DNA of 64,000 bases from Cunninghamia lanceolata (taxonomy: Eukaryota > Streptophyta > Pinopsida > Cupressales > Cupressaceae). Both the position numbers and the translations under genes were made by a program. Positions 10,469 through 20,763 of the stretch are shown here, one piece after another. The notes under the pieces were generated by a model, which worked only from the letters and a program-made list of their open reading frames with translations, had not been told where the DNA came from and ran no database searches. How positions within the stretch are numbered: position 1 is the first letter of the stretch; each line of letters begins with the position of its first letter. The stretch spans positions 10,496,001 to 10,560,000 of the forward strand of contig BSBN01001225.1 of the NCBI GenBank assembly GCA_027924645.1. Reading direction: 5' to 3'.

Positions 10469-11750
10469 ACCCCTGATCTTGATACTTTTGAGAACGATGA
10501 AGCCATCATAGACTATCTTGAGCTTAGAGATCATATACCTGTAGGGGACCATAGAGATGGCTATGCCATAGAACTCAACGAGAAGGCCTATTTTGGTGAG
10601 AGTACCAAGCCTTTCAGTCTCAAAAATGTCAAAATGAAAGAAAGATCTAATGGTCAAAACCATTTTGCAGTAGTGTTAGATCATGAAAAAGGTAAAAATA
10701 TAGATGTATCCAATGGTGAAAACCTCTCTAAGGCACCTAAGGATGGAAGGCTTGACCCTCTACCCAATCTTACACATTAAGAGAGATCTTAATTCTTGAT
10801 AAAACCAACAGAACCAATCAATGTTAGTATAGGTGATAATCCCAGAATGATCCACATGGCACAATCTTTAACCGAACACGAAAAGCCAACATTTACCGAC
10901 TTTTTCAAGAGAAAACAAATCAATTTTGTGTGGGCATACACAGACATGCTAGGGATAGATCCAAATCTCATAATGCATCACTTATCTTTAGCTCCAGGAG
11001 CTAAACTAGTAAAGCAAAAACTCAAAAAGATGCACTCGCACGTTGCCCTCATGGTGAAAGAAGAACTGAAGAAACTGTTAGATGTCAGATTCATCAGACC
11101 AATAGACTATCCTAAGTGGGTTTCAGACATAGTACTAGTTGTTAAACCAAATGGTAGAGTATGAATATGTAATGACTTCAGGGACCTGAACAAAGCTTGT
11201 TCGAAAGATGATTTTCCCCTGCCAAACATTGACATGATTGTAGATCTCACAGTAGGACACACCATGCTGTCACTAATGGATGGTTTTTCTGGATACAACT
11301 AGATAAAAATTACACCTAAAGACCAACACAAGATTGCATTCACATGTCCTTGGGGCACCTATTGTTGGTGTGTCATGCCATTTGGTCTGAAAAATGCCGG
11401 CACAACATATCAGAGAGCTATGACCACAATCTTCCACGACATGATACACATTATAATGGAAGATTATGTTGATGACATTCTAGAAAAATCACTCACAAGA
11501 GAAGGACACCTGAAAGTACTAGACAAAATCTTTAATAGATTGGAAAAGTTCAATGTGTGCCTCAATCCAAAGAAGTACGTGTTTGGAGTTACCTCAGGTA
11601 AGCTACTTGGATACACAGTGTCCACCAATGGAATCAAAGTTGACCTAGCTAAAGTGAAGGCCATCATGAAAATGTCACCTCCTAAGAATCTCACTTAGCT
11701 AAGGTCCCTACAGGGAAAACTACAATCTATCAGAAGGTTCATTTCTTAAT
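10469..11750 (+). pseudogene. Reverse transcriptase region of element 1
   Basis: After the plastid insert the gypsy frame resumes with a spacer ([13 protein letters not shown]), then the RT: EELKKLLDVRFIRPIDYPKWVSDIVLV near 11062, DFRDLNKACSKDDFPLP, MDGFSGYN, FGLKNAGTTYQRAM, and the catalytic YVDDIL at about 11465. Stops cut the frame at 11162 (end of PNGRV), 11299 (GYN then stop) and 11696. RT copies the element RNA into DNA. The YVDD form is usual for plant Tat elements. Dead by stops; catalytic residues are kept. Confidence 0.85.
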
Positions 11751-12330
11751 TAGCAGACAAGTGCCACCCATTCTGTCACCTTCTACATAAGAATGTCCCT
11801 TTCAAATGGAATGATTCATGTGAACAAGCATTTCAGTAGTTAAAAGAATACCTAATGAAGCCACCCGTATTAATGCTACTGATTCAGGGTAAACCTCTGC
11901 TACTGTACATCTCAGCTACACCAACAGCTATGGGAGCTCTCCTTGCACAACAAAATTATGATAGGAAATAACAAGCAATCTACTATATCAGTCGAACACT
12001 TGTTGGGTATGAACTACAATACACGTCAATTGAAAGAGCATGTCTCGCTGTGGTCTTCGCCTCACAAAAGTGGAGATATTACATGTTGTCACATTCTGTC
12101 AAACTAGTAGCAAAGATTGATCCACTCAAGTACTTACTCAACAAAGTAGCCTTAACAAGTAGATTGTCCAAATGGGTCATGCTTCTCAGTGAATTCAACA
12201 TTGAATATATAGACAGGAAAGCAATAAAAGGCCAAGTACTTGCAGATCAACTGGTGGATACACCTCTAATAGATGATAGCCCTTTCAACTTTGAATTTCT
12301 AGATGAATCTATCTTTCACATAACTACAAC
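11751..12330 (+). pseudogene. RNase H (first) of element 1
   Basis: The region after RT contains LLLYISATPTAMGALLAQ, IYYISRTLVGYELQYTSIERACLAVVFASQKWRYYML and ADQLVD, the order of a Ty3/gypsy RNase H. It removes RNA from the RNA-DNA hybrid during copying. The usual first Asp is not visible, as often in elements with a second RNase H. Several stops occur. Confidence 0.72.
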
Positions 12331-12790
12331 AACCTGGAAAATTTACTTCGATGGATCATACACTCAGCATGGATCAGGAGCAGGTATCTTGTTGATCACA
12401 CCTAATGGCAACACCATTCCAAAATAATATAGATTACTCTTTTCTTGCACTAACAACATCGCAAAGTATGAATCCCTAGTCATTGGCATCAAGCTAGCAG
12501 TTGAATGGAATATCCAAGAACTTCAAGTGTATGGTGACTCATAGCTAGTCATAAATCAAGTAAATGATGACTACCAGACAAAAGATGAGAAATTAATCCA
12601 TTACAAATGGCTGGTAGATGACTTCAAAGAATACTTTGTCAAGATCTCTTTTGAACAGATACGAAGGATTGAGAACAAAGCTACAGACACCATGGCCACA
12701 ATTGCATCTCTCCTTGACATTCTAGATAATCAATCACGTTACGAATTCTTGGTAGAGCCAGTGTCCTGTCCTGCATATGACACCCCTAAA
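12331..12790 (+). pseudogene. Archaeal-type RNase H (second) of element 1
   Basis: KIYFDGSYTQHGSGAG, then KYESLVIGIKLA, VYGDS and ATDTMA give the D-E-D-D pattern of archaeal-type RNase H (aRH), with a stop after K in GNTIPK and another after GDS. In Tat elements this added domain lies between the first RNase H and integrase, exactly as here. Compare the minus-strand element at 23415-24200, where the same domain precedes RT. Confidence 0.8.
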
Positions 12791-14067
12791 TTCCATATCA
12801 TTTGCCACATTGTTGGAGCTGATTCCCCCCTCTATGGAAAAATATTTGCCTATCTTAAAGAGAATACCCTCCCACCTGATCTCTCTAGTAACCAAAAATG
12901 AACCTTCATCCGTCAGGCATCCCAATATGCCATTGTTTCCAATACGCTATATTGCAGAGGTCTCGATGGTACTCTCCTTAGATGTCTTGATAGTGAGGAA
13001 TATCAAACCACCCTAAGCAAAGTGTACGACAGTATATGCGAGACCCACTCTAGTGGCCCTACCCTAGTCAAGAAACTCATAAGCATGGGATACTACTGGC
13101 CAACTATGGAACAAGATTCCTATCATTTTGTAAAGAAGTGCAAAAAATGCCAAATCCATGGAAACCTGATACATGCACCAGCACAGGAGCTACAACCATT
13201 AATGACTCCTTGGCCTTTCTATCAGTGGGGACTTAACTTAGTGGGAAAGATTCACCCCTCTTCATCCAGTGGCCATAAATTCATAATCACTACCACTAAG
13301 TACTTCACAAAGTGGATTGAAGTCGTGCCCTTAGCTAATATCACAGGCAAGCAGATTGCCTCCTTTATCCTGAACTATATCATTTATCTCTACGGTATCC
13401 CTTCGTCCATTGTCACGGATAATGGACGACCTTTCAAAAATCAAGATGTCAGGGAACTATGTGATAAATTCCATAGCTAGCACCACTTTTCAACCCCCTA
13501 CTACCCCCAAGGCAACAACCAGGTGGAGGCATCAAATAAAACCATTTTGAAAATCTTAAAGAAGACTGTCAATGATGTCGGCCGAGATTGGCATGTCTAA
13601 TTAAATCCTGCACTGTGGGCCTATCGTACAAGCATCCACACACCCACAGGTGTAACCCCATACTCACTGGTCTATGGATCTGAAGCTATCTTTCCCATTG
13701 AAGTCGAGATCCCATCCTTGCGAGTTTTATTAAAAGGCCTCATATCTGATGAAGAGTACAGAGTGACCAGACTTCAAGAGAGAAGGCAACAAGCCTTTAA
13801 CCATCTAAAAGCATATCAGTAACGAATGTCCAGAAGATAGAATCATGGGGTAAAGCCCCAAGTCTTCCAAGTTGGTGATCTAGTCCTCAGAGAAAATCCT
13901 AGAAATTAGCAAGATCGAGAGAAGAAAGGAAAGTTTGAACCCAACTGGTTAGGTCCCTATGTCATCATTGCAGCCTATGGGTCAGGAGCATATCAATTGG
14001 CTACATTTGAAGGTGAACTATTTGATAACCCTATCAATAGCATGCATGTTCACAAGTTCTACACCTA
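12791..14067 (+). pseudogene. Integrase of element 1
   Basis: Visible in order: zinc-binding H-H-C-C segment (CETHSSGPTLVKKLISMGYYWP, then KKCKKCQIHG), catalytic core WGLNLVGKI with Asn where Asp is expected, VTDNGRPF with the second Asp, and GNNQVEASNK with the Glu, then a C-terminal KFEPNWLGPYVI domain ending near 14067. The enzyme joins element DNA to the chromosome. The lost first Asp and several stops make it inactive. Confidence 0.85.
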
Positions 14068-16030
14068 AACCCCAATGCAAGGGAGTCCTAAAAAATCCAA
14101 AAAATTTGAAAAGTGATAAAAAATAGAACAAAAAAAATAAAAAAATATAAAATGAGAAAATAACAAAAAAAATTGTCCTCTGGTGAAAACCTAGCAAACA
14201 AGCGCCTGGGATAGGTACCATGATCAAAACCTAGCAAATAGGTGTCATGTGTACTTTTAGCTTTCGTGTAAATAAAAGCAAGTGGTGAAAACCTGGTAAA
14301 CATGTGCTATCTATGACAAACCACTTCCTCCATCTATTGTGACTTCATCTCTCCTGTGTCCATCATATCATTCATCTTGAACCAATCCTTTGAACCATTG
14401 TCAAACTACATCACCTCTGAGCTATCATGTAGGCAAGGTCATTCTCAATGCGACCCTGAGGCTCTGTTCCATCCACTCCAGTCCCCTTCTTTGTTGTCGT
14501 CTGTCTTGCTGTCCATACCAACTCTGTGTTCTCACCATCACCTAGGTCTTAGGTCCATCAGGTTCACCTTAAACTACATTGCCTCTATGTCGTCACATAG
14601 GCAAGGCCATTTAGTAATGAGCCCCCGAGGCACTAGGTCAGTCCCTTAGGGTCCGTCTCTCCATGTCTATTGGTCATATCGCCCATAATAAGTTGATCCT
14701 TTTTCTAAACTGGGGGCAACTCCTTGACCTGGTTACAGATTTGGGTTCTTGAATGCCACATGTTCTAAGAGGATACCAATAAAGTATTGTGATACCTTTC
14801 ACTAGACAAGCGCACATAGGAAAGCAAGCTTCCCAAACCAAAAATCTTGACCCAGAACACCAACCTGTCCAAAATAGAATAGCATACCAAAACACTACAA
14901 CTAATTCTATATCAATTATGGCAAAAGAACACATCTAATGCAAGAATATTTTGTGAACAGGTTAACTTACAAAGTCTTGGATTTTTGTCATTATGTCTTC
15001 CTATGCTACTCAAGGATGCCAAAAGCTAGAGATGCTATGATAGGGGCATAATCTTTTTCTTTAGCTGCTACTTGTGGATTAAACTTTAGTAATGTGACGA
15101 CTTTTGTCTAACAACATGATCAGCAAAAGATCATTGAGGACTCTAAGATATGAACATGAAAAGGGGAAATCCTTGTCTATTGAAATGCAAGAAGTACTCA
15201 GGTCATCTAGATTCAAGTTTGACTAGATGCTTGTATCAACTTGCTATATCAAAATCCATGTAAGGAATACTCAGGTCATCTCAGTCTAATTATACCTAGA
15301 TGCTTGTGTTTTCTTACAACATTTCAAAAAGAGAAAAATAACAAAAAGTGCCCAATGATGAAAGCAAAAGACTTGCAATATCAAGATGACAATCCACATC
15401 CATCCCATATCCAAAAATCCATATCAACCATGCAATAAGAAAATCCTGCAGTATATCAAATGAAAGCTAATATTTCTTCATTTCTTCTCTTCCACCTATC
15501 TATATCATGTCTGTGTTGATTGAGTACATTTGGACATATCAAAAACATAGCATAGGTAACATATCATATCACATGAGATAGTCATTCACATGATTAAATC
15601 ATTTGCATACATCATCAAGTGCATTAGGTCATCCATATACATTTGCATCCACATATAATCTCAAAAATAAAAAAAAATAGACATGTCCATATAGAGCTAC
15701 ATAATCATATCGATAAACATTTGCATATCATATCACCCTAATCCATCTAGTAGGCATCACATATACAAAGCATCATAAGATAGATTGCACTCATAGCATA
15801 TAAACATAGAATAGGTGCATATAGAACATCCAAATTACTGCATCATCATATAAAGCACAAAAACATGTCCAAATGTACAATATGTCAAAAATATCAGTCC
15901 ATCTCTCATAGTCATATCATAATATGTATACAAAGTACAACAAGATGGTGATACATGTCTCAAGGAAAAATAGTACATATACAGGCTATCTCAGCCATCA
16001 AAAATGTGTACATCAAATAAAAAATGGTAC
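14068..16030. other. 3' noncoding region of element 1 with imperfect duplications
   Basis: No protein is recognised. Two short phrases of ggtgaaaacct type recur (14182, 14282). A segment with taggcaaggtcatt occurs near 14430 and again, diverged, near 14597. Another pair, tactcaggtcatct followed by tagatgcttgt, occurs near 15193 and 15268. The rest to 16030 is AT-rich with many catatc/acat steps and probably serves as the 3' side of the antisense gene that follows. Confidence 0.5.
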
Positions 16031-18010
16031 AAGTGTCTAGGTCTAGCTAACCCTACTGTTGGGGAGCACTGCTCCCTGTGCTGCCCTCTCCTCTGTCTCC
16101 CCCTAACTACTGAGGGCCCCTCACTGATCCCACAGATTGAGATCCATCTGCCCTCTAAGATGCCATAGACTAGCTCTTAAAGCTGGGCACACGTTGATCC
16201 GCTGACACTGCCCCATGATATAACCCTCTGTAATACTGAGCCTGAGCCTAGACTCTAGAAAGCTCACTCTGTACCTGGGCCAACTATGTCTGGGCCTGCT
16301 GCACCTGTGAAACTAAAAAGCTAGAGGTACCATCTGTACCCATAGCTGCCATGACTGCATCCCTCTTTGCTCTCATCGCCCGCACACTAGCCAAGGCTGC
16401 ATCCCTCTCTCTAGATAGCTCTGATAACCATCCTGCATCTGCATCCATCTGAGACTCTACTACTCTCAGATGGGCCCTTAGATGCCTAACCTGACTCTAT
16501 AGTGCAACCATAGCCTATTGCTATAAGTCAGGCTATGAAGCATGCCCTACCTATCCCTGTGCCACCTGCTATGCTGACACCTGACCCTACACCTATTGCT
16601 AAGCCACCTGCTGTGGTGGTGACACCTATCTCTGTGGTGCCACCTACTGTGCTAGTATCTGTGCTTGTACCTGCACCTGTCCTGCAGCCTGCGGCTACGC
16701 AACTACCAGCTGACCTGAAGGTCCCTCCCTCAACCTCCTCCTCCATCTCAATCTGCCACCTCCTCCTCCATCTCCTCCTCCATCTCCTCCTCCTCCATCA
16801 TCTCTCCCCCTCCTCTATCCCCCTCTCCTCCTTCCATCTCCACCCTCGTCATCTGAATCCTCCTCGTCTATACGAGGAGCTAACTCTTCAGGCCCTGAAT
16901 ATCTAGGGAATGGGTGAGCTGCAGACCACTCCTCGTAGTCTGGCATCATGCCAGCATCCACTATGTCCCTCTTCATGGACCAAGCCGCATGAGTAATCTG
17001 CTGAAAGTCTACCAAGGCCTCCTCATATGATGCCATGTGACCCCACCTGAATCTCTCTGCATGGGTCCTAGCAAAACATGCCTGTCTCTGCGGCCTGCCC
17101 TATACTCTACAAAATTGTCTCTGCACTCTGCTCACAATCTATATCTCTAAAATGTACCTAGTCCTGCCAATAAGCCATCGAGTCTAAAAGTAGTAGGGCA
17201 ACTCATCGGCCTCATCCTCCCATACCTCGCAGTCTAGGTATGGGCGCCAGATAACCTAATCCATGTTATCCAGCGCATGTCTCCAATACTCAAGCTTTCC
17301 CATCTTGTGCTGGGAAATCACACCTGCATATTCGTAATTGTAGGGCTCACCCCTCTGCCTGTGAAAGACATATCAGCTATGTGATAGCTATATGTTCCCA
17401 TAACCAAAACTGTAAAAAAGATACACTTGCCGACAAGCTGGCCCCTCTATGATATATGACCTGGTGCATATCCCTGTATAAGTGTGCTAGCATGCACACA
17501 CCCCATGCATACTAAGTCCCATCAGTGATCATGTTCTCCAACACCCTCCCCCAACCAATCGGGAAGCCGTGTGACCTCCTATTGGGGCATACTATGCCAT
17601 TGATCAATCCTGCCACTATGCCTGGGAAGTAGTCATAGCAGTCATGTATGTCCTTCCATGAAATCACCTGGTCCACCAACTCTGGGTCATCAAACACAAA
17701 TCTGCACTCAGCCAGTCCAGTGTTGCGCTGTGACTCATACTCTACCAACTCTCCCTGGATAGGGAGGTGCACAATCTAGTACACATCCTCAAGAGTGATC
17801 ACCATCTCCCCCGTCAAAAGATGGAATATCCCATCCTCGCTGTGGAACCGCTCCACTACCGCAGTCAACAACCTACGGTTCGTGTGAACCTCAGGCATGA
17901 AACAGATATAATGCAACCCCATCGCACCAAGAGCCTTGCAATCAATCTCTGTCAACATGTACCACTGCAACAATGGCAAAGGGAACTACTCTCATGACAT
18001 AAGGGTATCT
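16031..18010 (-). pseudogene. Antisense plant-mobile-domain-like gene in element 1
   Basis: On the minus strand from about 18010, broken frames read LLTAVVERFHSEDGIFHLLTGEM, then VITLEDVY and IVHLPIQGE, then WGRVLENMI, and LAHLYRDMHQVIYH with LQFWLWEHI. This is the pattern of the plant mobile domain (PMD, aminotransferase-like, Pfam PF10536 family), known both in plant genes such as MAIN/MAIL1 and in Tat-type and Mutator-like transposons. The C-terminal half (17036 to about 16031) is acidic, then Gly/Arg-rich low complexity, then a Gln/Ala-rich stretch that may be a coiled coil. Stops after VY and DGT show decay. A TATA box lies upstream at 18734. Antisense genes between integrase and 3' LTR are known in some Tat elements such as maize Grande. 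Confidence 0.68.
16735..16870. repeat. CTC/CAT-rich low-complexity tract
   Basis: Degenerate ctcctccat triplet repeats; on the minus strand they code the Gly/Asp/Arg-rich linker of the PMD-like protein. Confidence 0.8.
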
Positions 18011-18179
18011 TGGATATCCTCCTATAATTAGGCAAAGCATAGTGTCAAAGAAATCCATATCCAAGCAAACCTACTCAAAGCAATCAAACTATCCTATCAT
18101 TGACTTAACATATCAAATTAATCAAAATAGCATATCATCTCTTGACTAGATTCTTGGCAATTTCAGAGATCGCTCGTCA

Positions 18180-18480
18180 ATGCATCGATCAAGGTGCCAA
18201 TTGGGTTAATTTTGTTAAGTCAACTAATTTTCCTAGTGCAAATGTGCCGATCCATATCATATGCACCTCTTCACCGTGAATGCGCCAATCCTTGATGTGT
18301 ATGCGTTGTTCTAGTACATGCACCACTTCTTGTGTCATATGCACCATTCCCCAATAGATGTGCCAATTCCAATCATATATGCGCCAAACTATCATATGCG
18401 CCATAAGATATCTCAAATGCGCAACCTTGTAGCATATGCACCATTTCGGAGCACATATGCGCTGAACTGCAGTTCAGCAC
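18180..18480. repeat. Cluster of degenerate GCGCATATG-like repeats
   Basis: About a dozen variants of catatgcgcca / gcgcatatg / tgcaccatt occur at irregular 20-30 base spacing, just upstream of the antisense PMD-like frame. On the minus strand one frame stays open through it as a His/Trp/Met-rich repeat peptide. It may be a leader repeat or a binding-site cluster; nothing proves a function. Confidence 0.6.
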
Positions 18481-18733
18481 ATCTATCTTAACTTTTTTTC
18501 CTAATTATTTATTGCCCTAATAAATGACTTTTAGCGAGTTTTGACGAACTACATACTGGTGGTCCTACCTCAGCTGGCCAATCGAAACATCAGACTTGCT
18601 CAAACCGGTGCTCCTTGCGTAGAATATCCATCTCTCTGTCGACTGCTCTAGCTGCTATGCTTTCCTAAGCTCTCAAAGACCAATCAACTAAGGACAAGTG
18701 TGCAAATGAATAGAACTTGTGGACCCAACTCCT

Positions 18734-18741
18734 ATATATAG
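18734..18741 (-). promoter_or_regulatory. Candidate TATA box of the antisense gene
   Basis: A palindromic tatatata on the minus strand reading actatatataggag lies about 730 bases upstream of the first PMD-like codons and inside the element, as expected for an antisense promoter. Confidence 0.4.
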
Positions 18742-18931
18742 TAGGTGAACCATAGCTGACTGTGTGACAACTGTGACTACTTCCCATATCTGTTCCTCTG
18801 AACCATGTCCTATTTTTCTCCATCCTAACCCACTTTTCACCTTCTTCTTCATGAGATTGTCTGTCTCACGCTTTTTGCCGTCGTCTCATCCAATCTCCCG
18901 AGGGGGCATCTTGTCATTAAACTTGTACTAG

Positions 18932-18946
18932 GGGCAAACTGGGGCA
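18932..18946 (+). other. Polypurine tract of element 1
   Basis: gggcaaactggggca directly precedes TG at 18947, the form of plus-strand primer found in plant gypsy elements. Confidence 0.65.
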
Positions 18947-20039
18947 TGTATCATTGTCGAAAATACTTATTCTTTGAAACAACGTAATAAAATACATTGC
19001 ATCAAAGAGGGGCAAAATGTATACACCTAAAAATGACATGACTCTACTTAAATAAATATTTTAAATATTTATTTCATCTTCATATTCCTCTATCAATAAA
19101 TAAATAAATTATTTTATTTATTTGATTCACTTTCTCCCATTAATTTAATAAATTACATTTATTTAATTAATTTCATCTATATCAACTTTATTCTTCTAAA
19201 TAAATAAATAATTTTAATTATTTAATTAAATCATCCATTCTTCTAAATTTAAATAAAATACAAATTTATTTAAATTAAATCTCCAACAAATAAAATATAT
19301 TTAAATATTTTATTTATTCTTCCAAATTATCTACAAGTAATTAAATAAATTTATTTATTTAATTATGCTTTCTTATCTTCTAAAAAATCTTCAATATCTT
19401 CTAAAAATAAATTCCTCTTGTCACGCAAAAGCAAAAGCTGAGTTAAAGCAACTTTAAAACAAACATTGCTCTTAAATTAGAAAAATAAATTATAATTTAA
19501 GAAAATGAAAACTCATCCTCATCAAGAAAGCAATTAACTCAACAAAGCTTCCTTTTGAGTGACACATGTCCTTCTTCTATTCGCGCACATTCTCTCGAAC
19601 ATTCTCCTCTATTGATCTTCTTATTTCTTCTCAACCATTGATCTTCTCTCACTCAACTCTATAAATACAACCCTCTTCTTCTTCATTTGATATCCATCTT
19701 TCGAGTAAACTTATGCTGCAGAAACCATAGTGCGCCATTGGCACACCTACCATCACTTCATCATACATCCATTTCAGAGTGTGTTGAAGCTCATCTTCAA
19801 TCACACAAAGTATCAGAGCCATTTCTCCTTGTCATCTTGAGGAATCGAAGCGAGGAATTAAGCTTCCTGAGGGCCAATCTTCATCACATCAAGATCAAGA
19901 AAGAATAGGCGAGCAATGGAAGTCTTAACATAAAAGGTTGTAAGTATCATTCTATTATTATTAAATCCTTTTTTCCTTCATATTTCATTGATGTTTGGGT
20001 TTTTATTCTTCAATTGATTATCCCATTTTTACCCTTACA
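18947..20039 (+). repeat. 3' LTR of element 1 (about 1.09 kb)
   Basis: Starts TGTATCATTG after the polypurine tract. The first half is AT-rich with repeated ttaaataaat palindromic blocks; then comes tgacacatgtcc and a TATA box. The same order of blocks is found on the minus strand at 63182-64000, which identifies the LTR family. The end at 20039 (cttaca) is inferred from that comparison and could be off by tens of bases. Confidence 0.65.
19660..19668 (+). promoter_or_regulatory. LTR TATA box
   Basis: ctataaata followed by a CT-rich stretch, the expected U3/R arrangement. Confidence 0.5.
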
Positions 20040-20726
20040 AAGTATATTACCTTATGCATATTGAATACACCTTACGATAATGCATCTATGGATCCTGCCA
20101 AACTTAATCCCTTTTAACTTCCTTTTGAAATCTACCATTGTATCTATATCTTAAATGCAAACACTTATACATACAGATATAATATAATTCTTATTCGAAT
20201 TTCAACCTTTATAAACTTGGTTACATATTCTTTTTGGGTTTGGGTATGTATGTTAGTCTATTTGTATACTAGATGCATGCTTTTTGAACATACAATACAA
20301 TACCCAAATACCAACGTGGATTCCAATTTTTATTCACCTAACCTCCGAACCTAATCGGATCTATCTTTGCATATTAAGGTTTGAACATTCACAATGTACA
20401 TGCAAAAGATAAGATACACAAAACCCAACTGCACCATAATACAACAATATTAGCATCTCATATGCAAATAAATTTGTACATGACATACAAATTTAACTAA
20501 ACATTGTATTTTACCAAAACCTTCATATTTCACGAAATACCAGGAATTTCAAGTTAGTTCAAAAAGCATCTTTAAATATTTTTTCACACAGAATTCACTA
20601 GTACCTCCTTTTTCTCTCAAAAGACTTGGTATTTTAATTTTTGAAGTATTTCTAGTACCAAGTACACTTTTCCCTTTACCACCAAGCAAACCAAGGCACA
20701 AGCAAACATGGTCCTCATTTTTCTAG
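20040..20726. other. Unassigned AT-rich segment between two elements
   Basis: No domain or boundary was recognised in this stretch. Its right edge meets the TGTTGT module at 20727-20761, so part of it may belong to that unidentified insertion. Confidence 0.4.
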
Positions 20727-20761
20727 AGGGTAAAATGGGGCGTGTTGTCAACATCACAACA
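20727..20761. repeat. Shared module: purine tract plus TGTTGT..ACAACA palindrome (copy 1)
   Basis: agggtaaaatggggcg is joined to tgttgtcaacatcacaaca. The same combination occurs at 49314-49347. Here it cuts off the integrase C-terminus of the minus-strand gypsy element. It can be read as polypurine tract plus LTR start on the plus strand, or as an LTR-type terminus on the minus strand. Confidence 0.6.
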
Positions 20762-20763
20762 CA

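Larger units (their letters stand above)
1..20039 (+). mobile_element. Ty3/gypsy retrotransposon, Tat type (element 1), interrupted by plastid DNA
   Basis: The plus-strand order is gag remnant, protease, RT, RNase H, archaeal-type RNase H, integrase, long 3' region with an antisense gene, polypurine tract and 3' LTR. A second RNase H between the first RNase H and integrase is the hallmark of the Tat lineage. The 5' LTR lies left of the window. All reading frames carry stops, and the first catalytic Asp of integrase reads Asn, so the element is dead. Plastid DNA separates protease from RT. The 3' end is inferred from a polypurine tract followed by TG at 18947 and from similarity of the LTR to the sequence at 63182-64000. 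Confidence 0.8.

Noticed and set aside
14018..14303. Phe-rich minus-strand frames
   Set aside because: They read an A/T-rich noncoding tail; composition explains them.
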